Source of the DNA: Candidatus Zixiibacteriota bacterium
Lineage (GTDB): Bacteria > Zixibacteria > MSB-5A5 > WJJR01
DNA: 6,749 nucleotides
Direction of reading: 5' to 3'
NCBI GenBank assembly: GCA_020058315.1
Contig: JAGVEK010000489.1
Coordinates: 1-6,749, forward strand
Shown: piece by piece, positions 1-5,818 of the stretch
How the letters are laid out: every line of letters starts with the position of its first letter
Numbering within the stretch: position 1 is the stretch's first letter
Translations under genes and position numbers: made by a program
The notes under the pieces: generated by a model
The model's input: the letters and a program-made list of their open reading frames with translations, nothing else
Databases searched by the model: none
What the model was told of the DNA's origin: nothing

Positions 1-587
1 CGGCGCTCTCCGCTCAGGCGCTCCGCGATGCCGACAAGATCATCAATGCTGCGCTCCACGCGCGTGAGGTCATCCGCAAGCTGATGATCTTCACCAGACA
101 GATGCCCGCCCAAAGAGCCAAATCCGATCTCAGCCAGCTCGTCAGAGAGGGACTGTACTTTCTGGAGTCGCGGTGCGCCAAAGAAGGCATCGTCATGGAC
201 CGTCAGGTCGAAGAGGAACTGCCTCAGATCCTCGCCGATCGCTCGCAGCTTTACCAGGTGCTTGTGAATCTGGTGGTGAATGCCATTCAGGCGATGCCGC
301 AGGGGGGAAGGCTGACCATCAGCACCAGATCCGACAGTACCAGCGTCATGCTGCGAGTTGAGGATACTGGAATTGGCATGAGCCCCGAGGTACAGCGGCA
401 ACTATTCACTCCCTTCTTCACGACCAAAGACGTCGGTGAGGGTACCGGCCTGGGTCTGGCGGTGGTTCATGGGATTGTGACTGCGCACGGAGGCACGATT
501 GACGTGAAAAGCGAGCTCGGAAAGGGATCCTCATTTGAAGTCCGCCTCCCAATTGAACATCCATCCAACGGCTTCGGAGAAGATTGA
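1..587 (+). CDS. Sensor histidine kinase, C-terminal part (5' end outside the window)
   Basis: This is the end of a sensor kinase that would autophosphorylate on histidine and pass the phosphate to the response regulator encoded next. The reading frame is open from base 3 and gives 194 visible residues. The first ~35 (AREVIRKLMIFTRQM) look like the second helix of the dimerisation domain, so the phospho-accepting H-box and any sensor or membrane part lie upstream of the window. The HATPase_c domain is complete. It has an N-box around LVNLVVNAIQAMP (key Asn near visible residue 93), a G1 box DTGIGM (Asp near 121), an F-box LFTPFFTTK, and a G2 box GEGTGLGLA (145-153). The style is NtrB/AtoS-like, which fits the NtrC-family partner. 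The stop codon lies one base before the next start, so the two genes are almost certainly cotranscribed and translationally coupled. The signal sensed cannot be seen. Confidence 0.93.
   Translation, partial: ALSAQALRDADKIINAALHAREVIRKLMIFTRQMPAQRAKSDLSQLVREGLYFLESRCAKEGIVMDRQVEEELPQILADRSQLYQVLVNLVVNAIQAMPQGGRLTISTRSDSTSVMLRVEDTGIGMSPEVQRQLFTPFFTTKDVGEGTGLGLAVVHGIVTAHGGTIDVKSELGKGSSFEVRLPIEHPSNGFGED
576..582 (+). promoter_or_regulatory. Ribosome binding site that fixes the response regulator start
   Basis: GGAGAAG lies inside the end of the kinase gene, with 6 bases between it and the ATG at 589. It supports 589 as the start rather than the in-frame TTG at 535, which lies deep in the kinase gene and would add 18 residues ahead of the receiver domain. 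Confidence 0.7.
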
Positions 588-588
588 A

Positions 589-1947
589 ATGCCACCCCGT
601 GACACCAGGGAATGCCTCCTTGTGGTCGATGACTCCATCGATACGCGGGAGCTCCTCCAAAGAAATCTCTCCGCGCAGGGTTACGAAGTTCTCACTGCGG
701 CGGACGCATCGGAGGCGCTAAGAATCCTGGGCATGCGTCATGTCGATCTGGTGATTACCGATTTCAAGATGCCCGGCGCCTCCGGGCTCGACCTCGTGCG
801 CCACATTAGGGAGAACTTGAAGACAACCGAGGTCATGATGATCACAGGATTCCCCAGTGTGGAGGGAGCCGTCAAGGCCATCAAATCGGGGGCGGGGGAG
901 TATCTTTCGAAGCCATTCACCAAAGAAGAGCTCTTCGCCGCTGTCAGCCGGGTTATGGAGCGACTCAGCCTCCGCAAGGCCAGCCAGGCATCATCGGAAC
1001 GGCCCATCGCCAATCCTCTCGGGATGCTGGGAGAATCGGATGCGATGCAGGCGGTGTTCAAGGCCGTAGCCAGAGCCGCATCGTCCATCACTCCTGTGCT
1101 TATCACAGGTGAGAATGGCACCGGCAAGGAGTTGCTGGCGCGGGCAATCCACTATGGCAGTTCGAGAGCCAGAGCACCTTTTGTCAGCATCAACTGCACC
1201 GGAAGCCCCGAAGAGCTTTTTGAACGGCAATTGTTTGGATACATTTCAGGGGGACCAAACGGCAAGACCGAAGCGCATCTCGGATTTCTCCAGTTGGTGG
1301 ACGGGGGAACTCTGTATCTCGAAGAGGTTTCTGAGCTTCCTTACGCGATGCAGACCGGGCTGCTCCATGTCCTGGAAGAAAGGGAATTCCAGGTTCTCGG
1401 ATCGACTGACTCTCATGCCGCCAGTTTCCGGCTGATTGCCGCGTCGGACAGAGACCTGCGCGCGCTGGTCAACGAGGGCGTATTCCGTGATGATCTTTAC
1501 ATTCGCCTGAGCATGAATGTCCTGGCCGTCCCCGCTCTGCGGGAACGGGGAAACGATGTGCTGCTTCTGGCCCGTCACTTCCTGAACGAACTCTCGAAGG
1601 GAGTGACCAAGAGTGTTCCGCGCTTGTCGGATCATGCCATGGAAGTCGTCAAGAGCTACGCGTGGCCGGGCAACATCGGCGAACTGCAGAATATCATCTC
1701 ACAACTGCTCCATTCCACCGAATCGGACATTATTGATGTGCCGGACTTCCCCCCCCACATGCGCTTCTCTGTCGCCGAAGTTTCCATCCTCAATCGCTCT
1801 CTGGCGACAGTGGAGGCCGAGCACATCCGCAATGTCATCGCCGCGGCCGGCGGCAATAAGACACGCGCCGCCGAGATTCTGGGCATCAATCGCAAGACCC
1901 TGCGTGAGAAGCTCAAGCAGTCGGAATCGACGGCTCCGGGCAGCTGA
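589..1947 (+). CDS. NtrC-family response regulator with a degenerate AAA+ domain
   Basis: This 452-residue protein has the receiver, AAA+ and Fis-type DNA-binding order of NtrC-like activators. The receiver (9-126) keeps its acidic pair D14/D15, phospho-acceptor D58, T86 and K108. The AAA+ domain (about 143-375) keeps Walker A GENGTGKE (174-181), the INC asparagine N202, and both arginines of FRDDLYIRL (R300, R306). It lacks three hallmarks. The sigma-54 contact loop GAFTGA is GGPNGK (221-226), Walker B LDE is LEE (E245), and sensor II GNxREL is GNIGEL (G364). The C-terminal helix-turn-helix (405-444, AGGNKTRAAEILGINRKTL) looks functional. In the family, GAFTGA is needed to remodel sigma-54 holoenzyme; members without it, such as TyrR, work with sigma-70. 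My inference is a phosphorylation-controlled DNA-binding regulator, activator or repressor, that does not drive sigma-54 promoters and may not hydrolyse ATP well. The partner is the kinase just upstream. A run of eight C lies at 1749-1756, in the linker before the helix-turn-helix. Confidence 0.95.
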   Translation: MPPRDTRECLLVVDDSIDTRELLQRNLSAQGYEVLTAADASEALRILGMRHVDLVITDFKMPGASGLDLVRHIRENLKTTEVMMITGFPSVEGAVKAIKSGAGEYLSKPFTKEELFAAVSRVMERLSLRKASQASSERPIANPLGMLGESDAMQAVFKAVARAASSITPVLITGENGTGKELLARAIHYGSSRARAPFVSINCTGSPEELFERQLFGYISGGPNGKTEAHLGFLQLVDGGTLYLEEVSELPYAMQTGLLHVLEEREFQVLGSTDSHAASFRLIAASDRDLRALVNEGVFRDDLYIRLSMNVLAVPALRERGNDVLLLARHFLNELSKGVTKSVPRLSDHAMEVVKSYAWPGNIGELQNIISQLLHSTESDIIDVPDFPPHMRFSVAEVSILNRSLATVEAEHIRNVIAAAGGNKTRAAEILGINRKTLREKLKQSESTAPGS

Positions 1948-1980
1948 GGGGCGTCCGTCCAGATTGCAGCCCTGAAACCA

Positions 1981-2009
1981 TTGACACCCGGCTCTCGCTA
2001 TCCTATCTT
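1981..2009 (+). promoter_or_regulatory. Sigma-70-type promoter for the dockerin-protein gene
   Basis: A perfect -35 box TTGACA (1981-1986) is followed by a 17-base spacer and a -10 box TATCTT (2004-2009, 4 of 6 consensus bases). Initiation would fall near 2016, giving a leader of about 38 bases before the ATG at 2054. The promoter begins 34 bases after the response regulator stop, so the secreted-protein gene has its own transcription start. I see no -24/-12 sigma-54 element (GG...GC pair) here. Confidence 0.7.
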
Positions 2010-2053
2010 AAGGTGGAATAGAATTGACCATCCCCTGAGAAGGAGAGCATGCC

Positions 2054-3013
2054 ATGTCGGGGAAGAACTACTTTGTCGCAACTGTTCTGACGGTACTGTC
2101 TCTCGCGCTGGGAGTGACCGCTCAGGCGCAGTGGGGCGATCCACTTGCGAATCTGAAGTACGGCACGAGGCCCGCCTGCCCATTCGACTGCGATTCGGTC
2201 ACACTGCTGGTGTCCGGAGAGTTGAGCAGCACAAGCTGGAAGGTCCCCAAGCTGATGAGTGCTGACCGGGTCGGCGACTCATTCTGTGTCCGGTTTGACG
2301 TCCTCTTCAATGACGGAGCCACGCTGCCGGTGGTGGTGCCGTTCGATCTGGCCGTTCCGGTCGGGCAACTGGCCGAAGGGAAATACAAGGTCATCTACAT
2401 CTTCTACGTGGACAATCCCATCGCGACGATGCCGCTCGTGCCGACGATTGTGGACACATTCAGGTTCGCCGTCGCCCCGCCGGGGGACCAGAACTGCGAT
2501 GACGTTGTCGATGTGCAGGACGTTGTGGGGATGATCGATTATGTGTTCAGCGGCAGTTTGGCGCCGGACCCCCGGGATCGCGCTGATTTGAACTGCGACG
2601 GCGCGGCCGACGTCTTTGACGTGGTCGGCCTGATCGACCACACCTTCCTCGGTGGGACGATCTGTCATCCCTGCCGAGTCGGCCCCCGGCCACTGTATGG
2701 CGTGTGGCGGTGGGTGCGGTCGATTGGCGGGATCGCCGGCATGGAGAGAACTCCCGAGACCGAAGGGTACACGCAAACGAGTATCTACGGTTCGGACGGC
2801 ATCTTCGAGATGCTGCGCGACAGCGTGCTCCAGATCCGAACTCCCTACACTGTGAGAATCGAACAAGCCCCCAGCTTTCCAGCGGGCGTGGTGATCCGAT
2901 ACGGCGACAGCGGTCAGATGCCGCAATTGATCGAGAGTGTCACGCCCGACACTCTCAAGCTGATGGACTTGTGCATCGACTGCTTCGAGTGGACGTTCGT
3001 GCGGGTGAGGTGA
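2054..3013 (+). CDS. Secreted protein with dockerin-type repeats and a lipocalin-like C-terminal domain
   Basis: The protein has 319 residues. An N-terminal signal peptide (1-25, likely cleaved after AQA) directs export. Residues 27-140 form a beta-rich region without a recognised name; the pattern (DSVTLLVSGEL... then a GQLAEGKYKVIY hairpin) resembles domains often found before dockerins in uncultured-phylum proteins. Residues 145-200 hold two dockerin-type calcium loops, DQNCDDVVDVQD (145-156) and DLNCDGAADVFD (178-189). Both carry Asp or Asn at loop positions 1, 3, 5, 9 and 12, and each is followed by a short helix. Residues 213-319 (LYGVWRWVRSIGGIAG... ending CFEWTFVRVR) look like a lipocalin-like domain. 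The start is set by AAGGAG (2040-2045), eight bases before the ATG. No cohesin is visible, so the dockerins are more likely structural or attachment modules than part of a cellulosome. The ligand of the C-terminal domain is unknown. Confidence 0.88.
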   Translation: MSGKNYFVATVLTVLSLALGVTAQAQWGDPLANLKYGTRPACPFDCDSVTLLVSGELSSTSWKVPKLMSADRVGDSFCVRFDVLFNDGATLPVVVPFDLAVPVGQLAEGKYKVIYIFYVDNPIATMPLVPTIVDTFRFAVAPPGDQNCDDVVDVQDVVGMIDYVFSGSLAPDPRDRADLNCDGAADVFDVVGLIDHTFLGGTICHPCRVGPRPLYGVWRWVRSIGGIAGMERTPETEGYTQTSIYGSDGIFEMLRDSVLQIRTPYTVRIEQAPSFPAGVVIRYGDSGQMPQLIESVTPDTLKLMDLCIDCFEWTFVRVR

Positions 3014-3014
3014 T

Positions 3015-3038
3015 CAGGGCGGACGGGGCAGTGCCCTG
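3015..3038 (+). terminator. Hairpin just after the dockerin-protein stop codon, weak terminator candidate
   Basis: CAGGGC (3015-3020) can pair with GCCCTG (3033-3038) around a 12-base loop, beginning two bases after the TGA. There is no T-run behind it, so this is a candidate only; the fold-back element downstream could end transcription instead. Confidence 0.28.
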
Positions 3039-3102
3039 TGTCGGAGTGCATGTGCCACTGACCTTAGGGCTTGTTGAAAAACCCCGTTTTCGCCTTGTGG
3101 AA

Positions 3103-3124
3103 GCGCGGACAGGAGTGTCCGCGC
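3103..3124 (+). repeat. Internal hairpin unit 1 of the fold-back element
   Basis: GCGCGGACA (3103-3111), loop GGAG, and TGTCCGCGC (3116-3124) form a perfect 9-bp stem with a 4-base loop. A trailing CAC makes it a 25-base unit (3103-3127) that recurs in inverted orientation at 3156-3180. Confidence 0.8.
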
Positions 3125-3155
3125 CACTGAGAGTCTCGGACTTCCACAGCCCAAC

Positions 3156-3180
3156 GTGGGGCAGACACTCTTGTCTGCCC
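3156..3180 (-). repeat. Internal hairpin unit 2, inverted copy of unit 1
   Basis: GGGCAGACA (3159-3167), loop CTCT, and TGTCTGCCC (3172-3180) form a perfect 9-bp stem. Read on the minus strand, the 25-base unit matches unit 1 at 20 of 25 positions. Four of the five differences form two compensatory pair changes, and the fifth is a G/A change in the loop. Confidence 0.8.
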
Positions 3181-3327
3181 GGTTTTTCAACACGCCCGAA
3201 AGTCAGTGGCACACCGGTTCTGGATGCCGGGATGTCAGGGCCACGTGCCTCGAGACAACTAAACCACGGTCGTCTGGATTCCAAGTCGGCGATTGTGTTT
3301 CTGCGATGGCGGGACAAACTTCGGCTG

Positions 3328-3336
3328 TGGTATAAC
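3328..3336 (+). promoter_or_regulatory. Extended -10 promoter candidate for the lipoprotein gene
   Basis: TGGTATAAC fits the extended -10 pattern TGnTATAAT with five of six -10 bases. No convincing -35 box lies 16-18 bases upstream, which is tolerated for extended -10 promoters. Initiation would fall near 3343, leaving a leader of about 40 bases. Confidence 0.45.
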
Positions 3337-3342
3337 AACCGG

Positions 3343-3360
3343 AGGCAGGTCAGTCTGCCT
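3343..3360 (+). promoter_or_regulatory. Leader hairpin before the lipoprotein gene
   Basis: AGGCAG (3343-3348) pairs perfectly with CTGCCT (3355-3360) around a 6-base loop. If transcription starts where the extended -10 box predicts, this hairpin is the extreme 5' end of the message, a position where stems often protect RNA from decay. It ends 12 bases before the Shine-Dalgarno sequence GGAGGTG (3373-3379) and so leaves it free. Confidence 0.4.
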
Positions 3361-3381
3361 ATCTGAAACTATGGAGGTGAA

Positions 3382-5475
3382 ATGAAGAACTCTCTTGTGG
3401 CAAGCGCGCTCGCGGCTGCTCTCATTCTCGGTGGCTGCAGTAAGGACAAACCCTCGGCACCTCAGAAGCCTGACTTCACCCTGGTAACATCGGCAACAAT
3501 TGGCACGGGTGGCGGTGAGTTGGCCACGGACGACTTCGCGCTGATTGTCCCTGCGGATGCGTTCTCCGAACTGGTGACACTCGAACTGTCTGTCTCCGAG
3601 AAGATCCTGCCATTTGGGGCCGAAGGCATCAGCAAGACCTATCGCATCGGACATCTGCCCGCATCGTACTCGTCGGCGCTTCGGCTCCGGTTGAAAATCG
3701 AAGATTCGCTCACGCTCTCCGGTTACGTTGCTATCGGCCACAAGACGATGGTCTCCGGACTGGATACCGCTGCGATCGCCTATTTCTTGCAGCCGGCGAT
3801 AGACTCCGGCGGCTTCCTCATCTGCGAGCTTCCAGCTCCCGACCCGGAACAGGGCCTGATGAAGGTTTCCGACCGCACCGGATACACCACGGGCGAGGAT
3901 CTGGAGTTGATCATGCGGGCGGTCAATCGGCCGCCAGCGTATGTCAGTGCCGAGGGCCATTTTCGCATCACGTACCCGCAGATCTTCAGCGACGCAGTGG
4001 CACAATTGGCCGCTGATTTCGAGGACGCATTCGATTCCATCACCGCCCTCGGTTTCAGTTATGCCGGTCGCACGAGATGGCCGGTACAAGTATCGGTTCG
4101 CGATCTCGGAACGGGATGTTCGGGATTGTATATGCCTTCGATCTGGGGGGACAACTATGGGTGCATCGAGATTCATGAGACTCTCCGTCAGAATCGCAGC
4201 GGTCTCCGAGCAACGGCCGCGCATGAATTCATGCACCTGGCGCAGGACCTCTACGATTCTCGCAATCGGATCTCAAAATCCAAGTTCCATAGCGAGCATT
4301 ACTGGCTTAACGAGGGGGTCTCAACCTGGGTTGAAGGGAAGTTGATGACCGATCCCAACTATGTCCCCGGGCCCATCGTTTCGCGTGAGATGGCGCCGTT
4401 TCGCGGCATGCACGCCGGCATCTCCGTCGGCACGGCCACCCACGGCTACGGGATGGCCGGTCTGGTCAAGTACCTTCTGACCCGGTATGGCCAACAAAAC
4501 CTCATCTCAGTCTATCAGAGAATCCGCGCCGGCAGCCATCCGGTGACCGCCATTGACGAAACCTTCGCGCCGTCGCCGCAGTGGTACGAGGAGTTTCTGC
4601 GCGATTACCTGCAGGGACGAGTGTACCCCGTCGCATTGGGCACGTTCCTGGCAAGCTCGTCCGGCGACTACGTGATCGCGGGTGCCGCCGACACTCTGAG
4701 GAACTTCCCGGATTCCTATCCTGATCTCTCCGCACGCCTGTACACCATTCGTTTGCTGAACCGATTGGACAGCACGGCGACGATGTCATTCGTGGCCGCG
4801 GCTGGTCAACTCACGATCTTCAAGTACCGGGCGGACGGCAGCGTCGAGTTCTTGACGAGTGGATCCCCCCAAGTGGATGTCATGCGCCCGCGATCATTGG
4901 GCGATTCCGGCTGGGGTCTTGTGGCTATGCTGACCAACACCGCCTGCCAGTCGCCCTATACCAATCCCCGCACGATCGCATTCACGATGACCGTAAGCAG
5001 ACCAACGGAGCTAAACTTCAACAGGTGCTACATGGATGGGGACTTCGTCGCTCACATGATGCGACAGGACAGCAGCCAGTACACTGTCATGATCAATCCG
5101 ACCATTATCAATCCCGCCCCCGGACATTTCGTGGGCAACACGTTTACCGCCGAGTGGGATACAACTTACGATTGGGGAAGCTCCAAGGGCAGTATCACAG
5201 CAACGATCGATGCAATCGCTGGGAAGATTAGCACGTACAGCGCGGTGGACACGACTTATCGAGCGGATCTTGCTGCGACGACCGCGATGCGCATCGAGAT
5301 TACCGGCCTTCCTTTCGATGTCCACGCGCATCGCGGAGATGCGGAGGGCGCTGCCGCTTGCCAGTTCGTGACGCTCTTCGAGAGACGGTCCTACGACCCC
5401 TACTGGTCGCTGCAAGTTCAGAGCATCGAATGCGACACGAACTGCAGTGTGGCGGTGCTGTTCGATAGGATGTAG
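3382..5475 (+). CDS. Putative zinc metalloprotease lipoprotein (gluzincin type)
   Basis: The protein has 697 residues. A lipoprotein signal ends in lipobox LGGC (C19), and Ser follows the cysteine, which favours the outer membrane in diderms. Residues ~32-90 (IGTGGGELATDDFALIVPADAF) resemble the ZU5-like domain often placed in front of surface enzymes. The catalytic core spans about 190-415. It has HEFMH at 281-285 (two zinc-binding His and the catalytic Glu), then WLNEGVSTWVE at 308-318, where E311 is the likely third zinc ligand, and then HGYGMAGLVKYLLTRYG (354-370), a helix typical after such cores. The H285-E311 spacing and the WLNEG motif recall the hyicolysin-type (M30-like) gluzincins, but I cannot place the exact family. 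Residues ~420-697 are probably beta-rich, contain several cysteines and match nothing I recognise. The start follows GGAGGTG at a short spacing of two bases. Its likely role is surface or periplasmic proteolysis; the substrate is unknown. Confidence 0.87.
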   Translation: MKNSLVASALAAALILGGCSKDKPSAPQKPDFTLVTSATIGTGGGELATDDFALIVPADAFSELVTLELSVSEKILPFGAEGISKTYRIGHLPASYSSALRLRLKIEDSLTLSGYVAIGHKTMVSGLDTAAIAYFLQPAIDSGGFLICELPAPDPEQGLMKVSDRTGYTTGEDLELIMRAVNRPPAYVSAEGHFRITYPQIFSDAVAQLAADFEDAFDSITALGFSYAGRTRWPVQVSVRDLGTGCSGLYMPSIWGDNYGCIEIHETLRQNRSGLRATAAHEFMHLAQDLYDSRNRISKSKFHSEHYWLNEGVSTWVEGKLMTDPNYVPGPIVSREMAPFRGMHAGISVGTATHGYGMAGLVKYLLTRYGQQNLISVYQRIRAGSHPVTAIDETFAPSPQWYEEFLRDYLQGRVYPVALGTFLASSSGDYVIAGAADTLRNFPDSYPDLSARLYTIRLLNRLDSTATMSFVAAAGQLTIFKYRADGSVEFLTSGSPQVDVMRPRSLGDSGWGLVAMLTNTACQSPYTNPRTIAFTMTVSRPTELNFNRCYMDGDFVAHMMRQDSSQYTVMINPTIINPAPGHFVGNTFTAEWDTTYDWGSSKGSITATIDAIAGKISTYSAVDTTYRADLAATTAMRIEITGLPFDVHAHRGDAEGAAACQFVTLFERRSYDPYWSLQVQSIECDTNCSVAVLFDRM

Positions 5476-5501
5476 AGCCGAAGGCCGATCTGGAACGCTA
5501 A

Positions 5502-5712
5502 GTGCCCCACCCGAAGGGTGGGAATGATCGGTGTGCTCTGCGCAGTCACGAATCCACGAAGACTTCACATTGCGTGTCCCCTCTCTTCGAAATTGTCGAA
5601 GTGAATTGATTGGTCGCAGGCCTTACGAAGAAATCCCACCCTTCGGGTGGGGCACCAGTTTTCACTGTTTCCGACGTCCACAAGAAGGACAAGGGGCTGA
5701 AAGCCCCTTGCC
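5502..5712. repeat. 211-bp dispersed repeat, copy A
   Basis: This copy matches 6323-6533 with about 24 mismatches and no indels (about 89% identity). It starts 26 bases after the lipoprotein stop codon. It opens and closes its first 154 bases with a perfect 22-bp inverted repeat (5502-5523 and 5634-5655). Each arm can also fold alone as CCCACCC-GAA-GGGTGGG or its complement. A third hairpin, AAGGGGCT-GAA-AGCCCCTT (5691-5709), lies near the right end. A small hairpin at 5585-5601 and the palindrome CTGCGCAG (5538-5545) sit in the central part. It has no plausible coding content. Its hairpins could also serve as the 3' end signal of the lipoprotein gene, though no T-run follows. Confidence 0.9.
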
Positions 5713-5714
5713 AG

Positions 5715-5786
5715 GTGCCCCGCCCGAAGGGTGCAAAGATAGGGCGCGAAGAATCGTTTGCTCTGCGCCGTTGCAAACCCTATGAA
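5715..5786. repeat. Degenerate, partial third copy (C) of the 211-bp repeat, in tandem with copy A
   Basis: The stretch 5715-5734 repeats the left-end hairpin unit with two changes (GTGCCCCGCCCGAAGGGTGC). After an extra segment of roughly 14 bases, 5756-5786 matches the next part of the repeat, sharing GCTCTGCGC exactly and then CCC-A/T-TGAA in register with copy B. The right two thirds of the repeat are absent. The junction GCCAG before this copy is the same as the one before copy B. This copy forms most of the upstream region of the methyltransferase gene. Confidence 0.6.
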
Positions 5787-5795
5787 TTGCGGGGA

Positions 5796-5810
5796 ACCAA
5801 GCTACTTGGT
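5796..5810 (+). promoter_or_regulatory. Hairpin overlapping the ribosome binding site of the methyltransferase gene
   Basis: ACCAAG (5796-5801) and CTTGGT (5805-5810) form a perfect 6-bp stem with a CTA loop. The 3' arm contains the first bases of the weak Shine-Dalgarno GGTGAG (5808-5813), so folding would reduce translation of the ATG at 5819. Confidence 0.4.
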
Positions 5811-5818
5811 GAGCTACA

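Larger units (their letters stand above)
3051..3213. repeat. 163-bp fold-back (MITE-like) element with 33-bp terminal inverted repeats
   Basis: The left arm 3051-3083 and the right arm 3181-3213 are inverted copies matching at 30 of 33 positions. Two perfect 12-bp blocks (TGTGCCACTGAC at the outer end, TGTTGAAAAACC at the inner end) are separated by a 9-base block with three mismatches. Inside are a further 8-bp inverted pair, TGTGGAAG (3096-3103) with CTTCCACA (3141-3148), and two hairpins listed separately. No coding frame is plausible and no clear target-site duplication flanks it. The TTGTTGAAAAAC-type arm resembles transposon ends, so a non-autonomous transposon remnant is the best reading. 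A REP-like transcription-end or RNA structure is the alternative. Confidence 0.8.

Noticed and set aside
535..588. Upstream in-frame TTG start for the response regulator
   Set aside because: It would add 18 residues, absent from receiver domains, inside the kinase gene. The ATG at 589 has a good Shine-Dalgarno and gives the normal receiver N-terminus.
1948..2053. Sigma-54 promoter or dyad operator for the NtrC-type regulator
   Set aside because: I found no GG-N10-GC element and no convincing inverted repeat; the sigma-70 boxes explain the spacer.
2279..2926. Minus-strand open frame of 215 codons
   Set aside because: It is a His/Asp-rich shadow of the dockerin-protein gene in GC-rich DNA, with no domain.
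3051..3213. Complete insertion sequence
   Set aside because: There are only 163 bases, no transposase frame and no visible target duplication; at most a non-autonomous remnant.
2704..3366. Plus-strand open frame of 220 codons crossing the fold-back element
   Set aside because: It overlaps the dockerin gene out of frame and then translates the inverted repeats; composition is Arg-rich and domain-free.
3259..4236. Long minus-strand open frame (325 codons)
   Set aside because: It is antisense to the metalloprotease gene, its translation has no recognisable motif, and it runs from coding DNA into the intergenic region.
5011..5568. Minus-strand frame sharing its N-terminus with another at 6174-6389 (RDCAEHTDHSHPSGGA)
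   Set aside because: The similarity comes only from both frames starting inside the 211-bp repeat; bodies and frames are otherwise unrelated, so no protein family is implied.
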